Assembly (NCBI GenBank): GCA_023426765.1
Contig: JAEZBW010000622.1
Span: 1 to 8,596 of the forward strand
Origin: Bacillota bacterium
Lineage (GTDB): Bacteria > Bacillota > Clostridia > DSM-8532
Direction of reading: 5' to 3'
DNA length: 8,596 nt
The translations under genes and the position numbers were made by a program. The notes beneath the pieces were generated by a model. The model saw nothing but the letters and a program-made list of their open reading frames with translations. It was not told where the DNA came from and ran no database searches. Positions 5,718-8,596 of this stretch are shown in pieces; the stretch's first letter is position 1; the number at the start of each line of letters is the position of its first letter.

Positions 5718-6880
5718 TTTACGCCGGTTTTACGGGCGGCTTCTGCTACTGCAGCAGCAACACTGGCGGCAACCCTTGTATCAAATGGCGCCGGAATAAC
5801 ATATTCGGCATTCAGCTCATCATCAGAAACGATTTCTGCAATGGCTTTTGCTGCTGCAATCTTCATTTCATCATTGATATCGCTGGCCCTGACATCCAAA
5901 GCGCCTCTGAACAGGCCGGGGAATGCAAGAACGTTGTTGATTTGGTTCGGGAAGTCTGAACGTCCCGTGCCCATAACCTTTACTCCGGCTTCCTTTGCTT
6001 CATCGGGCATGATCTCGGGCGTTGGGTTCGCCATGGCAAAGATGATCGGATCCCTGCCCATGGTTTTTACCATTTCTTTTGTCAGCATTCCTGCTGCAGA
6101 AACTCCGATAAACACATCTGCTCCAACGATGACATCCTTCAAGAGGCCTTTTTTCTTTTCCAGATTGGAGATCTTCGCCATCTCGGCTTTTTCTGCGTTC
6201 AGGTTGTCTCTTCCTTCATAAATAGCACCCTTTGTGTCGCAAAGAATAACCTTCTTCAGTCCCATCGCCATCAAAAGCCTTGTAATGGCGATACCGGCTG
6301 CTCCGGAACCATTCACAACCACTTCAATATCCTGAATGTTCTTCTTTGTCAGCTTTAATGCATTCAGCATTGCCGCAAGGGTTACAATCGCCGTTCCATG
6401 CTGGTCGTCATGGAAAATGGGAATATCGCATTCCTGTTTCAGACGGCGTTCAATTTCAAAGCACCGGGGGGCTGAGATGTCTTCCAGGTTGATCCCGCCA
6501 AAGCTTCCTGCCAGCAGCTTTACTGTCTGCACAATTTCATCGGTGTTCTTGGAACGGATGCAAAGCGGAAATGCATCAACGTTTCCAAAGCTTTTAAACA
6601 GGACGCATTTTCCTTCCATTACAGGCATGCCGGCTTCAGGGCCGATATCTCCCAGGCCCAGCACGGCGGTTCCATCAGTAACAACAGCGACAAGGTTCCA
6701 TCTTCTTGTCAGCTGATACGATAAGTCTACGTCCTTTTGTATTGCAAGGCAGGGCTCGGCAACACCCGGGGTGTATGCCAGAGAAAGGTCTTCCCTGTTT
6801 TTAACGGGAACAGTGCTGATCACTTCGATCTTTCCCTTCCATTCCCCATGCAGTCTTAATGATTCTTTTCTGTAATCCAT
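5708..6880 (-). CDS. Malic enzyme, short bacterial type (malate dehydrogenase, oxaloacetate-decarboxylating, probably NAD-dependent)
   Basis: A 390-residue cytoplasmic enzyme converting malate to pyruvate and CO2 with reduction of NAD(P), a normal length for the short bacterial form. The N-terminal malic domain shows AYTPGVAEPC (catalytic Tyr36), TDGTAVLGLGDIG (68-80) and EGKCVLFKSF (catalytic Lys91). Metal ligands are Glu133 and Asp134 in INLEDISAP and Asp159 in IFHDDQHGTA. The NAD-binding domain begins NGSGAAG (190-196), and the next strand ends CDTKG with Asp215; an acidic residue there favours NAD over NADP. Later motifs ANPTPEI and SDFPNQINN are also typical. The ATG at 6878-6880 has AAAGGAG about 10 nt upstream. 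It follows the lactate dehydrogenase-family gene by 24 nt and likely shares its transcript. The last two codons and the stop lie within a tandem repeat unit, so the extreme C-terminus may have been altered by it. Confidence 0.95.
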   Translation of the reverse strand: MDYRKESLRLHGEWKGKIEVISTVPVKNREDLSLAYTPGVAEPCLAIQKDVDLSYQLTRRWNLVAVVTDGTAVLGLGDIGPEAGMPVMEGKCVLFKSFGNVDAFPLCIRSKNTDEIVQTVKLLAGSFGGINLEDISAPRCFEIERRLKQECDIPIFHDDQHGTAIVTLAAMLNALKLTKKNIQDIEVVVNGSGAAGIAITRLLMAMGLKKVILCDTKGAIYEGRDNLNAEKAEMAKISNLEKKKGLLKDVIVGADVFIGVSAAGMLTKEMVKTMGRDPIIFAMANPTPEIMPDEAKEAGVKVMGTGRSDFPNQINNVLAFPGLFRGALDVRASDINDEMKIAAAKAIAEIVSDDELNAEYVIPAPFDTRVAASVAAAVAEAARKTGVNRI

Positions 6881-6904
6881 GATGTTTTCACTCCTTTATT
6901 ATAA

Positions 6905-7855
6905 TCAAATATCCTGAACCTGCTCTAAAACGAGTTTTAATTGATTTGCGGAATTTGCAAGCAGTCTCTGTTCCTCTGCCGTCAGCTTCAGATCGAAGAT
7001 GGCCTTAACGCCATTGGCGTTTACGATGGATGGCAGGCTTAGTGCCACATCATCTATGCCATACATATTGTGAATGACGGATGATACCGTCCTTATTGTG
7101 TTCTGATTCTTCAAAAGCGATTCCAGGATTGTGTTGACAGCAACTGCAATCGCATAATATGTAGCGCCTTTTTTCTTGATAATTTCAGAGCCGCAGGTCT
7201 TTACATCTTCAATGATGGCGTTTTTAATCTCATTGGTTATATCATACACCGGGTCATCGAAGAATTCCATGATATTCTTTCCGGCAATGTGCGTTGCGCT
7301 CCAAAGCGGCAATTGGGTATCACCATGCTCGCCGATGATGTATCCATGCACATTTCTGACGTCCACATTGAATTTTCTGCTGAGCAGGAACCTGAACCTC
7401 GAGCTGTCCAGCACCGTACCCGTGCCAAAGACCTTCCCGGCGGGAAGCCCGGACCACTGCTGAATCTTGTAGGTCAGAACGTCCACTGGATTGGAAACAA
7501 CAAGGATAACACCCCGGGTATAGTATTTCATGATATTGCCGATGATTTCTTTCGAAATGGTCAGGTTTTTCCTGGCAAGGTCAATCCGCGATTCGCCCGG
7601 TTTCCGGTTACAGCCTGCTGTGATGATGATGGCGTCACAATTGCTGCAGTCAGAATAATCTCCGCCGTAAACCGACATCTGCCCCAGAAATGACAGCCCA
7701 TGACTGATGTCCATGGCTTCACCGATGGACTTTTCCTTGTTCACATCAACTAGTACCATTTCATTGACCATTTGGTTCAGGGACATCGCAAAAGCTGTCG
7801 ATGCACCGACAAAACCCGAACCAATAATTGCAATCTTCGATCTGTTGTTCTCCAT
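6905..7855 (-). CDS. ldh: L-lactate dehydrogenase family protein with Arg at the lactate/malate specificity position
   Basis: A 316-residue NAD-dependent 2-hydroxyacid dehydrogenase of the LDH/MDH family, normal in length; as an LDH it would reduce pyruvate to L-lactate and regenerate NAD. Seen: dinucleotide loop GSGFVGAS (12-19), Asp37 ending the second strand (NAD preference), the substrate loop NRKPGESR (83-90) with catalytic Arg90, NPVD (122-125), LDSSRF with Asp150 and Arg153, GEHGD with catalytic His177, and KGATYY with Thr232. Arg155 and His170 occupy the positions that bind fructose-1,6-bisphosphate in allosteric bacterial LDHs. The oddity is Arg84, where LDHs normally have Gln (Gln102 in family numbering) and malate dehydrogenases have Arg. 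The rest looks LDH-like, including Glu88. The ATG at 7853-7855 follows AAGGGGAG closely. It is first in the operon with malic enzyme, downstream of a Rex-like site. Family certain; substrate less so. Confidence 0.9.
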   Translation of the reverse strand: MENNRSKIAIIGSGFVGASTAFAMSLNQMVNEMVLVDVNKEKSIGEAMDISHGLSFLGQMSVYGGDYSDCSNCDAIIITAGCNRKPGESRIDLARKNLTISKEIIGNIMKYYTRGVILVVSNPVDVLTYKIQQWSGLPAGKVFGTGTVLDSSRFRFLLSRKFNVDVRNVHGYIIGEHGDTQLPLWSATHIAGKNIMEFFDDPVYDITNEIKNAIIEDVKTCGSEIIKKKGATYYAIAVAVNTILESLLKNQNTIRTVSSVIHNMYGIDDVALSLPSIVNANGVKAIFDLKLTAEEQRLLANSANQLKLVLEQVQDI

Positions 7856-7920
7856 ATGCTCCCCTTCTTTTAAGCCGGTAAATCTGTTGTTTGAAATGCC
7901 ATTTTTAAGTAACCTTAAAA

Positions 7921-7949
7921 ATCATAACATATCGCAATATTCAGTTCAA
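7921..7949 (-). promoter_or_regulatory. Predicted promoter of the ldh-malic enzyme operon, extended -10
   Basis: Minus-strand TTGAAC (7949-7944) and TATGAT (7926-7921) are separated by 17 nt, with TGT directly before the -10, matching an extended -10 element. Transcription would start near 7914, about 59 nt before the ldh ATG. Confidence 0.68.
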
Positions 7950-7957
7950 TGAAAATT

Positions 7958-7975
7958 TTGTGAAATAATTAACAA
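7958..7975 (-). promoter_or_regulatory. Rex-box-like operator upstream of ldh
   Basis: Minus-strand TTGTTAATTATTTCACAA is an 18-bp near-palindrome (TTGTTAA-4 nt-TTCACAA). It differs at one base from the clostridial Rex consensus TTGTTAA-N4-TTAACAA and also fits the TTGTGA...TCACAA half-site form. Rex is the NADH/NAD-sensing repressor that commonly controls ldh in Firmicutes. The site lies 8 nt upstream of the -35 hexamer. Repression when NADH is low is inferred from the family. Confidence 0.68.
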
Positions 7976-8128
7976 AAATAATGTTTAGATTCAGCAGAAA
8001 CTTGTCAATTTTTGTGATGTATATCCGCTTGCTTTGCGAAAACCTTAACCTGATATGATTTTCATTTGCGCGGTTTGAGGCAAATGTTATCTCAGCATAA
8101 TTCCGGAATGTAATCTGTTCTACTCCGA
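7976..8128. other. Intergenic stretch without a supportable gene
   Basis: AT-rich DNA between the BIG2-gene terminator and the Rex-like site. A 68-residue minus-strand frame crosses it, but it starts with TTG inside the terminator arm and runs through the Rex-like site to the edge of the -35. I see no RNA gene, strong hairpin or further repeat here. Confidence 0.4.
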
Positions 8129-8161
8129 AAACAAAAAAGGTGAACAAATAAGTTCACCTTT
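8129..8161 (-). terminator. Strong intrinsic terminator after the BIG2-domain gene
   Basis: A perfect 10-bp stem, AAAGGTGAAC (8136-8145) with GTTCACCTTT (8152-8161), around a 6-nt loop. On the minus strand the stem runs into TTTTTTGTTTT. It lies about 55 nt beyond the stop of the gene at 8215 and would insulate the ldh promoter. The plus-strand reading also has TTT after the stem but no long run. Confidence 0.85.
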
Positions 8162-8214
8162 CAATGTATAAGCCACACAAGCACCGAATTTTCCAACTAT
8201 TCAGGAATTTGTGA

Positions 8215-8596
8215 TTAGCTTTGCGACCCCATTACTTCCTCCTCTAACACCTCGTTGACGACTGAAATATTTATTGAGAACTCTTTTACGCCATCCTCTA
8301 CAGTGATTGTTCCCGAAATTGTCGCTTCCCCCGGCGAAATTGCCGTTACAGTGCCATTTGTATCCACAGTGGCCACCGCTTTATCGCTTGACTGGGCCGT
8401 TATAAAATAAGGAAACTCCCATGGCAGGGATGCGTTCAACCGACTTGACGAACCCACCTGTATTTCCACACCGTCCTCAAGCTCAACAGAAACAATCGGA
8501 ATCGGTTCCAATGAAGGACTTCCGACACTCTCGTCCTCCACAGAATCCATCTCATCATCTATCTGCCAATCATAGGTTTGGGCATCCATCATGGGC
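8215..8596 (-). CDS. BIG2-type Ig-like domain protein, C-terminal end (5' end outside window)
   Basis: The last ~127 residues of a probably extracellular or surface protein. Residues about 10-30 of the visible part are very acidic (DDEMDSVEDE). A bacterial Ig-like domain of BIG2 type follows: VELEDGVEIQVGSSSRLNAS, then SSDKAVATVDTNGTVTAISPGEATISGTI, the characteristic 'vatVd..G.vtavs.G.atI' pattern. It ends with an acidic tail (EVLEEEVMGSQS). The frame stays open to the window edge, and the Met pair at 8587-8592 has no room for a ribosome binding site, so I treat it as partial. No sortase motif, SLH domain or C-terminal membrane segment is visible; retention, if any, must depend on the unseen part. 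BIG2 domains occur in adhesins, S-layer-associated proteins and secreted enzymes, so the function is undetermined. The gene ends just before a strong terminator and is a unit separate from ldh. Confidence 0.75.
   Translation of the reverse strand, partial: PMMDAQTYDWQIDDEMDSVEDESVGSPSLEPIPIVSVELEDGVEIQVGSSSRLNASLPWEFPYFITAQSSDKAVATVDTNGTVTAISPGEATISGTITVEDGVKEFSINISVVNEVLEEEVMGSQS

Noticed and set aside
7941..8147. 68-residue minus-strand frame upstream of ldh
   Set aside because: Starts with TTG within the terminator stem-loop and crosses the Rex-like site and part of the -35; low-complexity translation.

Overview
The window looks like chromosome from an anaerobic, low-to-moderate GC Firmicute, most likely class Clostridia. 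The signs are strong GGAGG ribosome binding sites at short spacing, AT-rich intergenic DNA with sigma-A-type promoters, a Rex-box-like site next to a fermentative dehydrogenase, and a clostridial style of Tad/Flp-like assembly locus headed by a Hanks-type kinase. Genus cannot be read from the sequence alone. Every gene I can support lies on the minus strand, so the biological order runs from high to low coordinates.

Region A (8596-8215) is the C-terminal end of a protein with a BIG2-type Ig-like domain, closed by a strong intrinsic terminator at 8129-8161. Region B (7975-5708) is a two-gene metabolic operon. It has a Rex-like operator, an extended -10 promoter, an L-lactate dehydrogenase-family gene, then a short bacterial malic enzyme 24 nt later. 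The dehydrogenase has Arg where lactate dehydrogenases normally have Gln (the classic lactate/malate specificity switch). With the adjacent malic enzyme, this leaves its true substrate open.

Region C (5707-4991) is about 700 nt without a credible gene. It holds a 32-bp tandem repeat that runs into the 3' end of the malic enzyme gene, several hairpins including a terminator-like one, an AT-rich stretch, and a good promoter followed by a leader of about 180 nt for the next operon.

Region D (4990-1) is a tightly packed five-gene operon whose genes overlap or sit within 20 nt of each other. In order it encodes a Ser/Thr kinase fused to a ParA/MinD-like domain, a membrane-anchored SAF/CpaB-like protein, two small ParA/CpaE-like proteins, and a membrane-anchored CpaF-type secretion ATPase that runs off the window. 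This is the front end of a Tad/Flp-type pilus or secretion machine. The unusual part is a series of three ParA-like domains, each with a differently broken Walker A motif, the first fused directly to a kinase with all its catalytic motifs. I infer a signalling-controlled assembly platform in which the ParA-like parts act as scaffolds rather than ATPases, leaving CpaF as the only evident motor.
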